DNA of 37,738 nt, taken from CAZSLZ01 sp964607865. GTDB taxonomy: Bacteria > Vulcanimicrobiota > JAJTBE01 > CAZSLZ01. The position numbers and the translations under genes were made by a program. The stretch spans positions 1 to 37,738 of the forward strand of contig CAZSLZ010000012.1 in NCBI GenBank assembly GCA_964607865.1, given 5' to 3'. This document shows positions 22,337 to 29,445 of this stretch, in pieces (the first letter of the stretch is position 1; every line of letters starts with the position of its first letter). The notes beneath the pieces are model-generated. The model made no database searches, had not been told where the DNA came from, and worked only from the letters and a program-made list of their open reading frames with translations.

Positions 22337-22394
22337 AAATTCCGCAACTTTTATGAAGTTCATTCTCCTAATTGATTAGTAAGGAGGGATGAGC

Positions 22395-22997
22395 ATGAAA
22401 AAAATGTTTATAGTAGGAATTGTATTGCTGGCATTAATGCTGACTCTTTCGTGCAACCCTGCCAACCGGGAAGCATCAGCCCAGAATAATTCCGTAGAAG
22501 ATTCACAGCAGTTGATAAAATCATTAAACCTCATTAACAGCCTGTATTTGAGCGATGAACAGATTCACCAACTTCTACCTTTATTATCTAAAGCTGAAAA
22601 CCTGGAACTGCAGCTGGAAAAAGTGGAAAATGATGAAAAAAACCTGGCGGGTGTTTTGAGCCAGATTCAACTTCAGCTTCAAACCAATACCGATATTCAT
22701 GAAAAATTAAAAAAAGAATATCATGAAAAATCACTTCCAATAAAAAGACAGAGAGTAAAAATAGAGGAAGAAAAAAAGAACCTGATCCTGCAGGCTTATA
22801 ATGTATTAAATGAAAATCAGAAGGTTTTGCTGGAAGGTTATCAGCCCTGTATTGTACCCCAGAGGAGTGTGGCCAACCCGGAAAGAATCGGGCAGGAGGG
22901 CGGCTCTGATAAAATTCAGAAAGGCCTTGAAAAGATCCGTAAATTAACTCCGGAGCAATATAAGAAAATTAAACCTGTGGCATTGGATAAAATATGA
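22395..22997 (+). CDS. Coiled-coil lipoprotein, 5' part of a gene interrupted by in-frame TGA
   Basis: A lipoprotein signal (MKKMFIVGIVLLALMLTLSC, lipobox LTLSC) precedes a helical region. Predicted coiled coil spans about residues 45-140 (for example NLELQLEKVENDEKNLAGVL). A YQPCIVPQRSVANPERIGQ motif and KIRKLTPEQYKKIKP follow before TGA at 22995-22997. The frame continues after the stop through AAA AAA ATG into the coding region at 23004-23324, which has no ribosome binding site. The two were therefore probably one protein of about 309 residues. Spy/CpxP-like periplasmic proteins have a similar helical character, but I cannot assign it firmly. AGGAGGG at 22382-22388 favours ATG 22395 over ATG 22389. 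Confidence 0.75.
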   Translation: MKKMFIVGIVLLALMLTLSCNPANREASAQNNSVEDSQQLIKSLNLINSLYLSDEQIHQLLPLLSKAENLELQLEKVENDEKNLAGVLSQIQLQLQTNTDIHEKLKKEYHEKSLPIKRQRVKIEEEKKNLILQAYNVLNENQKVLLEGYQPCIVPQRSVANPERIGQEGGSDKIQKGLEKIRKLTPEQYKKIKPVALDKI

Positions 22998-23003
22998 AAA
23001 AAA

Positions 23004-23324
23004 ATGGAGCTCCTGGTTAGAAATGAAGGCCAGAGAGATAAATTTATCAGCAATCTGTCTGAGATTATGGATAATGCCCGGCAGATGTCCGATGAAGAAT
23101 TTGAATTGCAGAAACAGGAATTGGTAAGTTCTCTGGATTTTCATGATTACCACCCACGGAAAGAACTGGAATCGGATCCCAGAATTGGCAAACACATTAA
23201 AGATATGAGAAATTTCAAAGTGATAAATAACTTTTTGCTTAACCCTGACCTGAAGAACGTATTCATGAAAAATTGGCAAAAAAATAGGGGGGATTATGGA
23301 CAGGAGAGATTTCTTAAAGCATAG
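23004..23324 (+). CDS. 3' part of the interrupted lipoprotein gene
   Basis: A 106-residue frame beginning at an ATG without any Shine-Dalgarno sequence (preceded by a run of A), in the same frame as the upstream lipoprotein and separated from it by one TGA and two Lys codons. It reads as a helical continuation (QRDKFISNLSEIMDNARQMS, DEEFELQKQELVSSLDFH). From memory, related bacterial proteins carry a 'sDeEFElkkeEL' segment downstream of a 'GYxPCxxPP' segment in one polypeptide, supporting a single ancestral gene. It overlaps the following radical SAM gene by 29 bases. It may be expressed by readthrough, by coupled reinitiation, or not at all. Confidence 0.55.
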   Translation: MELLVRNEGQRDKFISNLSEIMDNARQMSDEEFELQKQELVSSLDFHDYHPRKELESDPRIGKHIKDMRNFKVINNFLLNPDLKNVFMKNWQKNRGDYGQERFLKA

Positions 23325-24402
23325 TGTTTTCATTGCATCGGCATCTATCGTGGGAAGTAGGTTGATCAACCCGGAAAAAATATTGGCTTTTGAATCTAAT
23401 TATCAGCCTGCAAAATATTTCAAATACCTTGAGGACGGCACAGTTCAATGTACTCTCTGTCCTTTAATGGAGAAACTGGCGCCGGGGAAAACCGGGCTCT
23501 GCCGGGTTAGAGTAAGCTACAATAAAAAAATATATACCACAAATTATGGGTTGGCATCTGCCCTGCATAAAGACCCTGTGGAAAAGAACCCCGTTTATCA
23601 TTTTAAGCCTGGCTGGAACACTCTGGCGTTGGCTACCGCCGGTTGCAACCTGGCTTGCCCAGCCTGCCAGAACTGGGAGATGTCACAAACCAGCGTAAGC
23701 AGGTTGAAGAATTTCGAAATGTCGCCTCAGAAAGTGGTTGGCTATGCCCGGCAACATAAATTGAAGGGTGTGGCATACACTTTTACCGAACCGGTGATTT
23801 TTTTCGAATACTGTCTGGACATTGCCCGGGAAGCAAGAAGGTACGGGCTGACCAACCATGTGGTTACCGGGGGTTATGTCAGTGAGGAGCCCCTGAAAGA
23901 GATGTGCCGGTATATTGATACTTTTTCTGTAAGTATAAAAGGCAGCAATGACAGTATGTATGGCAATCGCCCCAACGCATTTGAAGCAATTAAAAGAAGC
24001 CTTTATACCATAAAAAAAGCCGGCTGCTGGTTGGAAGTGGCAAATTTGGTCATTCCCGGCTATGGCGATGATACCGGCTATATCTCTGGCCTGTCAAGAT
24101 GGATAAAGTCCAACCTGGGCGCAGATACCCCGGTTCATTTTTCCCGGTTTTTTCCTTCTTTTAAACTCAGAAATGTTCCCCAGACCCCGGTAAACACCCT
24201 GGAAAACGCCAGAAACATAGCTCTTGGTGAAGGGGTGAAATTTGTATATGTAGGGAATGTCCCCGGCCATCAATTCAATAATACTTTTTGTCCCGAGTGT
24301 AAGAAAACACTGGTTCAGAGGGTGGGGTTCAAAATAGTTAAAAATCTGGTTCAAAAAGGCAGATGCTCTTATTGTAATGCTAAAATTGCTGGTATCTGGT
24401 AA
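23296..24402 (+). CDS. AmmeMemoRadiSam-type radical SAM enzyme with Tat-like signal
   Basis: A radical SAM protein of the PflA-like AmmeMemoRadiSam family, whose reaction I cannot state. The iron-sulfur motif is C117-x3-C121-x2-C124 (GCNLACPACQNWEMS). A preceding cysteine cluster (CTLCPL, C52/C55, and GLC, C69) and two C-terminal CxxC pairs (CPECKK, CSYCNA) could bind zinc or a further cluster. The N-terminus MDRRDFLKHSVFIASASIVG looks like a twin-arginine signal, suggesting export as a folded protein. The usual AMMECR1 and Memo-like partner genes are absent from the window. GGGGGGA lies four bases before the ATG, and the gene overlaps the upstream frame by 29 bases. Confidence 0.87.
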   Translation: MDRRDFLKHSVFIASASIVGSRLINPEKILAFESNYQPAKYFKYLEDGTVQCTLCPLMEKLAPGKTGLCRVRVSYNKKIYTTNYGLASALHKDPVEKNPVYHFKPGWNTLALATAGCNLACPACQNWEMSQTSVSRLKNFEMSPQKVVGYARQHKLKGVAYTFTEPVIFFEYCLDIAREARRYGLTNHVVTGGYVSEEPLKEMCRYIDTFSVSIKGSNDSMYGNRPNAFEAIKRSLYTIKKAGCWLEVANLVIPGYGDDTGYISGLSRWIKSNLGADTPVHFSRFFPSFKLRNVPQTPVNTLENARNIALGEGVKFVYVGNVPGHQFNNTFCPECKKTLVQRVGFKIVKNLVQKGRCSYCNAKIAGIW

Positions 24403-24410
24403 TTAACTGT

Positions 24411-24557
24411 TTAATTGTTTTTACGGGTGAAATGGGTGAAGTTGCAATTGGGGCAGGTAAAGATATTATATCCTTCAATAAGATTTTCTTCATTTTGTTC
24501 CTTAACCAGTTGGTTATCGCAGTTAACACAGTTTTTTGTTTCTTTGCTGTTATCCAT
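24411..24557 (-). CDS. Small zinc-ribbon protein (48 residues)
   Basis: A short frame with a good ribosome binding site (GGAG seven bases before the ATG). It encodes two CxxC pairs, C10-x2-C13 (NCVNCDN) and C35-x2-C38 (TCPNCNF), the pattern of a zinc ribbon. The polypeptide is polar with no signal or membrane segment. It is convergent with the radical SAM gene, whose stop is only eight bases away. It lies downstream of the membrane zinc-ribbon gene at 24624-25151 and could be co-transcribed with it. The function is unknown; two well-spaced CxxC pairs in so short a frame argue that it is real. Confidence 0.75.
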   Translation of the reverse strand: MDNSKETKNCVNCDNQLVKEQNEENLIEGYNIFTCPNCNFTHFTRKNN

Positions 24558-24623
24558 AATTATACTCCGTGGAAATTTTTTGTATAATAATAATTCTACA
24601 GATGCTTCCAGTTTCCTTTTATT

Positions 24624-25151
24624 TTAAACTAGAATCTGCTTTTCTGTCATTTTAGCACCACAGGATGGACAGTCGTTATCTTCGGTTTCATGTTCAACTT
24701 TTGTTTCACAGTATTCACAGATTTTTATCATTTTTTTCGTTTTGAATGCAGGGAAAATATAACAATTTTCATTATTTTCGTTTACATAGCAGATGTCTTT
24801 TTCAGCCAACCGTTGCAACGCCCGTTTTCCTTCATCATGGGTCATTTCCAGTTCACTTACCAGGCTGGAAACCATAACTTCCCCGTTATTCTGTTTGGCA
24901 AGCTGAGTTATTCTCTGGGCTACTTTTTCGGGATTTGCCTTGGTTAATTCACGGTCGATAACCTCTCCCATGGATTTAATACCCTGATCCAGGTGTTTTT
25001 CGCCGAATGCAAAAGCCTTGTCGAGAGTTCTGTCAAGAACCCGGTTTGCGGCGTTATGGGCCGACCTTTTAATACCCGATACCACCAGTGAAGTTACAAC
25101 TATTGCCATAACGCCCATTACCATGACGCCAATTCCCAACAATACTAACAT
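24624..25151 (-). CDS. Membrane-anchored winged-helix-like protein with C-terminal zinc ribbon
   Basis: I do not recognise a named family. The 175-residue protein has an N-terminal membrane helix (about residues 2-25, LVLLGIGVMVMGVMAIVVTS), a basic/helical linker, a winged-helix-like region (about 75-120, with VSSLVSELEMTHDEGKRALQ followed by LAEKDICYVNENNENCYIF), and a zinc ribbon with CEYC and CPSC pairs separated by about 14 residues. Most of the protein is likely cytoplasmic. It may bind nucleic acid or act as an adaptor at the membrane; this is inference. GGAGG seven bases upstream fixes the start. It follows the TPR gene by two bases, so the two form an operon. Confidence 0.75.
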   Translation of the reverse strand: MLVLLGIGVMVMGVMAIVVTSLVVSGIKRSAHNAANRVLDRTLDKAFAFGEKHLDQGIKSMGEVIDRELTKANPEKVAQRITQLAKQNNGEVMVSSLVSELEMTHDEGKRALQRLAEKDICYVNENNENCYIFPAFKTKKMIKICEYCETKVEHETEDNDCPSCGAKMTEKQILV

Positions 25152-25153
25152 TT

Positions 25154-25498
25154 TTAACCTCCGTTTTTTTCAAGATCGGCTAATATCTCTCCAGCTTGTT
25201 CGTGGTCGGGAGTCTTGTGGAGAGCTTTTCTCAACCAGCCTTTTGCCCCGTAAAAATCTCCCTTTTTAATGGAAACTCTGGCAAGTCCTGTTAAAATATC
25301 AGCATCATCCTTATTGGAAATACTTGCTTTGAACAAATATTTCTCAGCTTTATACATATCGTCCAACTCCAGGTAACACAGGCCAAGAAATTTTATAGAC
25401 TCAGCCCTGTTTCTGTCTTCATTAATTTCGTTTATAAAGAAGCTGCGTGCTTTTTCAAAACTCCTCTGCCTGAACAGTTCAATACCTTTATTTTTCAT
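25154..25498 (-). CDS. TPR-repeat protein
   Basis: A 114-residue cytoplasmic protein made of about three tetratricopeptide repeats (FLGLCYLELDDMYKAEKYLF, ILTGLARVSIKKGDFYGAKG, and ALHKTPDHEQAGEILADLEK), so a protein-protein interaction adaptor. AGGAG precedes the ATG, and a strong promoter (TTGAAT, 17 bases, TATAAT) lies just upstream. It is the first gene of a two- or three-gene operon with the membrane winged-helix/zinc-ribbon protein, two bases apart, and perhaps the small zinc-ribbon gene. It may present partners to that membrane protein. Confidence 0.85.
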   Translation of the reverse strand: MKNKGIELFRQRSFEKARSFFINEINEDRNRAESIKFLGLCYLELDDMYKAEKYLFKASISNKDDADILTGLARVSIKKGDFYGAKGWLRKALHKTPDHEQAGEILADLEKNGG

Positions 25499-25528
25499 AA
25501 GATAAGCTCCTGGCTAAAATATTAACTA

Positions 25529-25557
25529 ATTATACAATTATTGAAACCAAAATTCAA
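25529..25557 (-). promoter_or_regulatory. Strong sigma-70-type promoter of the TPR operon
   Basis: On the minus strand, TTGAAT (25557-25552), a 17-base spacer and a consensus TATAAT (25534-25529). The 5' leader would be about 24 bases. This is the best promoter match found in the window. Confidence 0.7.
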
Positions 25558-25649
25558 TACTATATAATTATGAATTTTTTTTAATTCGAAATAGGAATTT
25601 TATTTTACCAGTTGAAGATTGTATTATAAAAATATACTTGAGAAGGATT

Positions 25650-26909
25650 ATGAAAAAAGATAACCCTGCTATACTTCATCTTGATGATAACGGAAGTTGC
25701 CTTGAGATTTTCAGGAAACAGTTCAAAGATGTTTTTGATATTGTTTCCTGCGAAAATTATAAAGAGGCTCTTCGGTTATTGTCAAAAGGCAAATTTGACG
25801 CGGTGGTTTCTGATTATGAAATGCCAGACATCAATGGTATTGAGTTTCTCAAAATAGTAAAGAATAGATTTCATTTTCTTCCTGTAATTCTTTATACTGG
25901 CCAGGGCAATGAAGAAGTAGCAAGGGAAGCATTTCTGGCGGGTGCTTCAGACTATTTTACCAAATATCAGAGCGGAGTCCTGTTCAGGGAAAAATTTATT
26001 AATTCTGTCAACAACATTGTAGAAAGAAAACAGGCGGAGTATAACCGGAAACTGGCAGAAGATGCACTTTTGAATATGCACAAGGAACTGGAAGAAATGG
26101 TTGAGAAAAGAACCGTTGAACTTATAAACCTTAACCAGGCTCTTCGCAAGGAAATCAAAGCGCGGCGGAATTATGAGCTTGAACTTAAAAAGAGTAAGGA
26201 AAAATATGAAACCCTGGTTGAAAACATAAATGATATTATCTATTCTGTTGATACTCGGGGAGTTATAACCTATGTCAGTCCAAGAATTGGAATATACGGT
26301 TACAAACCCGAAGAGGTAGCAGGAAGAAGTATTTTTGATTTTGTTATTCCCGAGGATATTGAATCTATTGCAAAACAATTTAAGACAACCATGGAAACCG
26401 GCAGGGAATTCATTACCATTATAAGGATTCTTGATAAAGAGGGAAATATTCGCTGGCTGGAAGAACAGGGCAAATTGATAAAAAACCGCAGTGGGCAAGC
26501 TGTTGCTATAAACGGAGTAACAAGAGATATTACCACCAGGGAAAAATTAAAACAGGAAATAATAGAAAAAAAGAGCAAATATGAAGCAATTTTTCGAAAT
26601 ATAGAAGTAGGTGGGATCTTTATTAAAGACGGAAAAATCGAGGAAGCAAACCCCCAGTTTCTGAAATTTCTCGAGATTGATTTTAAACAGCTGGAGAATA
26701 TCAGATTTGTGGATTTAATGGTAAAAGAAACTGAACAAATCGAAAAACTTAACGGGATTTTTAAATCCCTAAACGAAAAAAGCCCTCAAAGAGAAACTTT
26801 CGTTCTGAGAAAGCCAGATGGTTCCAACTTCAGGGCTTTTATGGAGTTCTATAAGATGAATTCACATAAAACTGATCATTTTTTCGCAATTGTTAAAGCT
26901 GGGGAGTAA
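25650..26909 (+). CDS. Response regulator receiver with two PAS domains and no output domain
   Basis: Domains in order: a receiver (about residues 5-120) with an intact acidic pocket (LDDN at 11-14), phospho-acceptor Asp55 in VVSDYEMPD and the conserved Lys in DYFTKYQSG; a helical coiled linker (about 130-185); PAS1 (about 190-305) with a PAC-like NGVTRDITTREK; and a weaker PAS2 (about 315-420). The protein ends there, with no histidine kinase, cyclase or DNA-binding domain. It may sit between a kinase and another partner; the PAS kinase at 10885-12687 also lacks a neighbour and is a possible mate. ATG 25650 is preferred to TTG 25638. Confidence 0.88.
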   Translation: MKKDNPAILHLDDNGSCLEIFRKQFKDVFDIVSCENYKEALRLLSKGKFDAVVSDYEMPDINGIEFLKIVKNRFHFLPVILYTGQGNEEVAREAFLAGASDYFTKYQSGVLFREKFINSVNNIVERKQAEYNRKLAEDALLNMHKELEEMVEKRTVELINLNQALRKEIKARRNYELELKKSKEKYETLVENINDIIYSVDTRGVITYVSPRIGIYGYKPEEVAGRSIFDFVIPEDIESIAKQFKTTMETGREFITIIRILDKEGNIRWLEEQGKLIKNRSGQAVAINGVTRDITTREKLKQEIIEKKSKYEAIFRNIEVGGIFIKDGKIEEANPQFLKFLEIDFKQLENIRFVDLMVKETEQIEKLNGIFKSLNEKSPQRETFVLRKPDGSNFRAFMEFYKMNSHKTDHFFAIVKAGE

Positions 26910-26920
26910 GCCCGTTCAGT

Positions 26921-28582
26921 TTATCTTAATTTTGGTTTTTCAACCTCTTTCAAACCCAGTTTCCATTCTATCAACTTTGGCGGCAGAGAACCGCAATTAA
27001 GCAGATCTTCATGGAATTGCCTTAATGAAAAACTGTCTTTCTTCTGTTTTTCATAGCCTCTCTTAATGTTGAACAACTCCAGTTTGCCTGTATAGTATGA
27101 AAGGGCCTGTGTAGGGGTTCTGGTGTATCGTTTTAATTCTCCTTCGGCAATAAAAGGTGACCAGTCAACCTTGCTCTGTAGAAATTCCATAGCCCCGTCA
27201 AAATCGAAACGCCGGGTATGAAGCCCCACATCCAGTAGAATTCTCAAGGCGCGCCAATAAGCTGCCTCCAGCTGGCACAGTTCCCCTTCCTTATCGAAAT
27301 AGCCCAGTTCTTTCATCAACTGTTCACAATAAAAAGCCCAGCCTTCAATAAAGATGTTGCTGAAGGTCCGGCAGAACATGGGATCTTTAATCCGGTTTGA
27401 GTAAACCAGCTGCAGGTGGTGGCCGGGATATGCTTCATGAAGAGAAACATATTGAATTTTTCCATAGGAAGAATCTCTTAGTTGCCTTTCCTGATTCTGT
27501 GCCGACTGTGAAGGGTCAACCGGAGTTACCCATAAATAACTGGTCTGATCCTCTTCATAAGGCGCCGGGGGCATCATAGCCGCAAAGGGGGTAAGGCTGC
27601 GGTTAAATTCGGGAGTATCCATTGCCACTAATTTCTGGTTTGCAGGAATTTCAACTATATCGTGCTTTTCTACAAATTTTCTGGCTTTTTCCAGATATTC
27701 CACATAGGTTTGAAGCACCTTGTCAGCAGCCGGGTGGTTCTTTTTAACTTCCTTGTAAACTTCACGCCAGGGTTTATGGGCGTCAAAATTCTTCTTTACA
27801 AATTTTTCAACTTCTTGTTCGCATTTTTCCAGCTCTTCTTCTCCTTTTTTCCATAACTGGTCCGAATCATAGTTTAAAAATTCGGTTTCAGTAAGCATTT
27901 TGTCCATAAGTTTTTTGCCTATGGCAAAATCTCCATCTGAACGCCGGGAAAGGTCTTCCACTATAAATTTCTGGTAATCGCGGACCGCTGCCAGTGCAAC
28001 ATCGGAAGCCAGCAGGATATCATTTTTTATTGAAGGCGTTTCTTCAGCCATTTTTGGTATCAGCCCCTTGAAAAAGGCGCCGGCGCCCTGAAGCATTTCA
28101 GAAGCAACGGTGGTGAATATCCTGGGAGGGTTCTCCAGGTTTTTTTTGGCTGTATCGAAGAAAGCAGGCAATTTTTTCATTCTTGAAGCAGCAGCTTTCA
28201 GGCGATCTTCCAGGGGGGCATAGTTTCTGAGAGTTAAAAGAAATACCGAATTGATGGCAACTTCGGCGTATAGGGCAGGATCAACCTGCAAGTTCCGGGT
28301 TTCTTCAAAAAACTGATAAGAAGATTTTATCCTTTCATTCAACAAGTGATATTTAATCCTGTTATCGGTATCAAGGTCTTCGAAGTCAATCTTCTTCAGC
28401 GCCCTGTAGTGTTCATTCAATGAATTCTTCATTTTTTTCTGGTTATCTTCAGAAAAATCTTCAAGTTCATGGTCGTATTTATGTATTCCCAAGGCTGAAG
28501 CTGAGGTTGGCGACTGTTTGTCTTCTTTTTCAAAATAATCATTAATTAAGGAATTGAGTTGTTCAATATTATTACCTGACAT
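26921..28582 (-). CDS. DUF885 family metallopeptidase-like protein
   Basis: A 553-residue protein of the DUF885 family, thought to be zinc metallopeptidases. The active-site motif HEAYPGHH starts at His382 (catalytic Glu383), and a downstream EGWAFYCEQLM supplies a likely third ligand (Glu). The first 370 residues are mainly helical. No signal peptide is visible, so it is probably cytoplasmic and might trim peptides; the substrate is unknown. ATG 28582 is chosen because GGAGG lies five bases upstream and inside a longer reading that would start at TTG 28594. It converges with the receiver-PAS gene, with only 11 bases between stops. Confidence 0.9.
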   Translation of the reverse strand: MSGNNIEQLNSLINDYFEKEDKQSPTSASALGIHKYDHELEDFSEDNQKKMKNSLNEHYRALKKIDFEDLDTDNRIKYHLLNERIKSSYQFFEETRNLQVDPALYAEVAINSVFLLTLRNYAPLEDRLKAAASRMKKLPAFFDTAKKNLENPPRIFTTVASEMLQGAGAFFKGLIPKMAEETPSIKNDILLASDVALAAVRDYQKFIVEDLSRRSDGDFAIGKKLMDKMLTETEFLNYDSDQLWKKGEEELEKCEQEVEKFVKKNFDAHKPWREVYKEVKKNHPAADKVLQTYVEYLEKARKFVEKHDIVEIPANQKLVAMDTPEFNRSLTPFAAMMPPAPYEEDQTSYLWVTPVDPSQSAQNQERQLRDSSYGKIQYVSLHEAYPGHHLQLVYSNRIKDPMFCRTFSNIFIEGWAFYCEQLMKELGYFDKEGELCQLEAAYWRALRILLDVGLHTRRFDFDGAMEFLQSKVDWSPFIAEGELKRYTRTPTQALSYYTGKLELFNIKRGYEKQKKDSFSLRQFHEDLLNCGSLPPKLIEWKLGLKEVEKPKLR

Positions 28583-28625
28583 TAAAACCTCCAAGTTTTG
28601 TTTTATATTATGTGTATTAATTAAT

Positions 28626-28640
28626 TTAAACTGTGTTTAA
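28626..28640. promoter_or_regulatory. Inverted repeat between divergent genes
   Basis: TTAAAC, spacer TGT, GTTTAA: a perfect 6-bp inverted repeat in the divergent interval of the DUF885 and carbohydrate-binding-like genes. A candidate operator, but short and in AT-rich DNA. Confidence 0.25.
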
Positions 28641-28724
28641 CTCCTTTATGTATTACAGTTTTTATGAAGGGATTATAGATGCTATAGTTAAGAAATATTT
28701 GATTAATTCTGGAGGGGGATAATA

Positions 28725-29339
28725 ATGAAACCGCTGATTCTGTTTGTAATCTTATCAATTTTTATATTGCATACCGGCAATGCATTGGCGGAAGAAATAG
28801 TTAATAAGAACCCCGGTTTTGAAATAGTGAATGACGGTATGCCCGAGTTCTGGTCAGTGGATCGGGATTTCCCGATGGAAGCCGATGTTATTCTGGATTC
28901 TAAAAAATCCTATAGCGGAAAACATTCCATTTCAATCTGGAAAGAGGGAAGTTCCGATTCCCCCGCCACATGCATGGCTGCATCAAAACCTCCGGGCTGG
29001 GTTCAGGAAATTACAGAAAAAATTCCCACAGGTAAAACGGTTCATATGTCAGCTTATGTATCAACCAGCAAAGTGGCGGACCATATGATGGGCACAGCGG
29101 GAACCGCCGGGGAAGCGTTTATATATGTGGAATGCCTGGACGAAAAAGGGACAGTTTTAAATTTTCATACAACCCAGTACGATAATTTTGATCTCAGTGG
29201 AAATAAAGACTGGGCCAGGGTTGATTTTGACATGGAAATCCCACATGAAACAAACAAGATTAAAATCTACTGCCGAATGTCAGGCCAGGGCCAGGCATGG
29301 TTTGACATGGTAAAAATGACATTGAAGCATAACAGTTAA
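28725..29339 (+). CDS. Exported carbohydrate-binding-like beta-sandwich protein
   Basis: Probably a secreted protein with one galactose-binding/CBM-like jelly-roll domain. The signal peptide (residues 1-22, ending NALAEE) is followed by the typical domain opening NPGFEIVNDGMPEFWSVD, strand-rich middle parts (YSGKHSISIW, VHMSAYVSTS) and the closing IKIYCRMSGQGQAWFDMVKM. There is no catalytic domain. It is 204 residues and stands alone; GGAGGGGG about 6 bases before the ATG. A fragment of a second copy lies at 19806-19907 on the other strand. The ligand is unknown and could be non-sugar. Confidence 0.75.
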   Translation: MKPLILFVILSIFILHTGNALAEEIVNKNPGFEIVNDGMPEFWSVDRDFPMEADVILDSKKSYSGKHSISIWKEGSSDSPATCMAASKPPGWVQEITEKIPTGKTVHMSAYVSTSKVADHMMGTAGTAGEAFIYVECLDEKGTVLNFHTTQYDNFDLSGNKDWARVDFDMEIPHETNKIKIYCRMSGQGQAWFDMVKMTLKHNS

Positions 29340-29445
29340 ATATACTTTTTGCTTGCGTAAATATGAGGATTTATGGTAAATTAATATGATCTAAAAATTT
29401 GAAAAACTATTGAATAATTGACATAGACAAAGGAGAGATATAAGG

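Noticed and set aside
22995..23040. TGA at 22995 as a selenocysteine codon
   Set aside because: GGAGCTCC nearby is only a short palindrome, the surrounding protein has no redox motif, and no sel genes are visible.
29340..29445. T-box riboswitch ahead of valS
   Set aside because: The interval is only 106 bases, with no T-box sequence or terminator/antiterminator pair.
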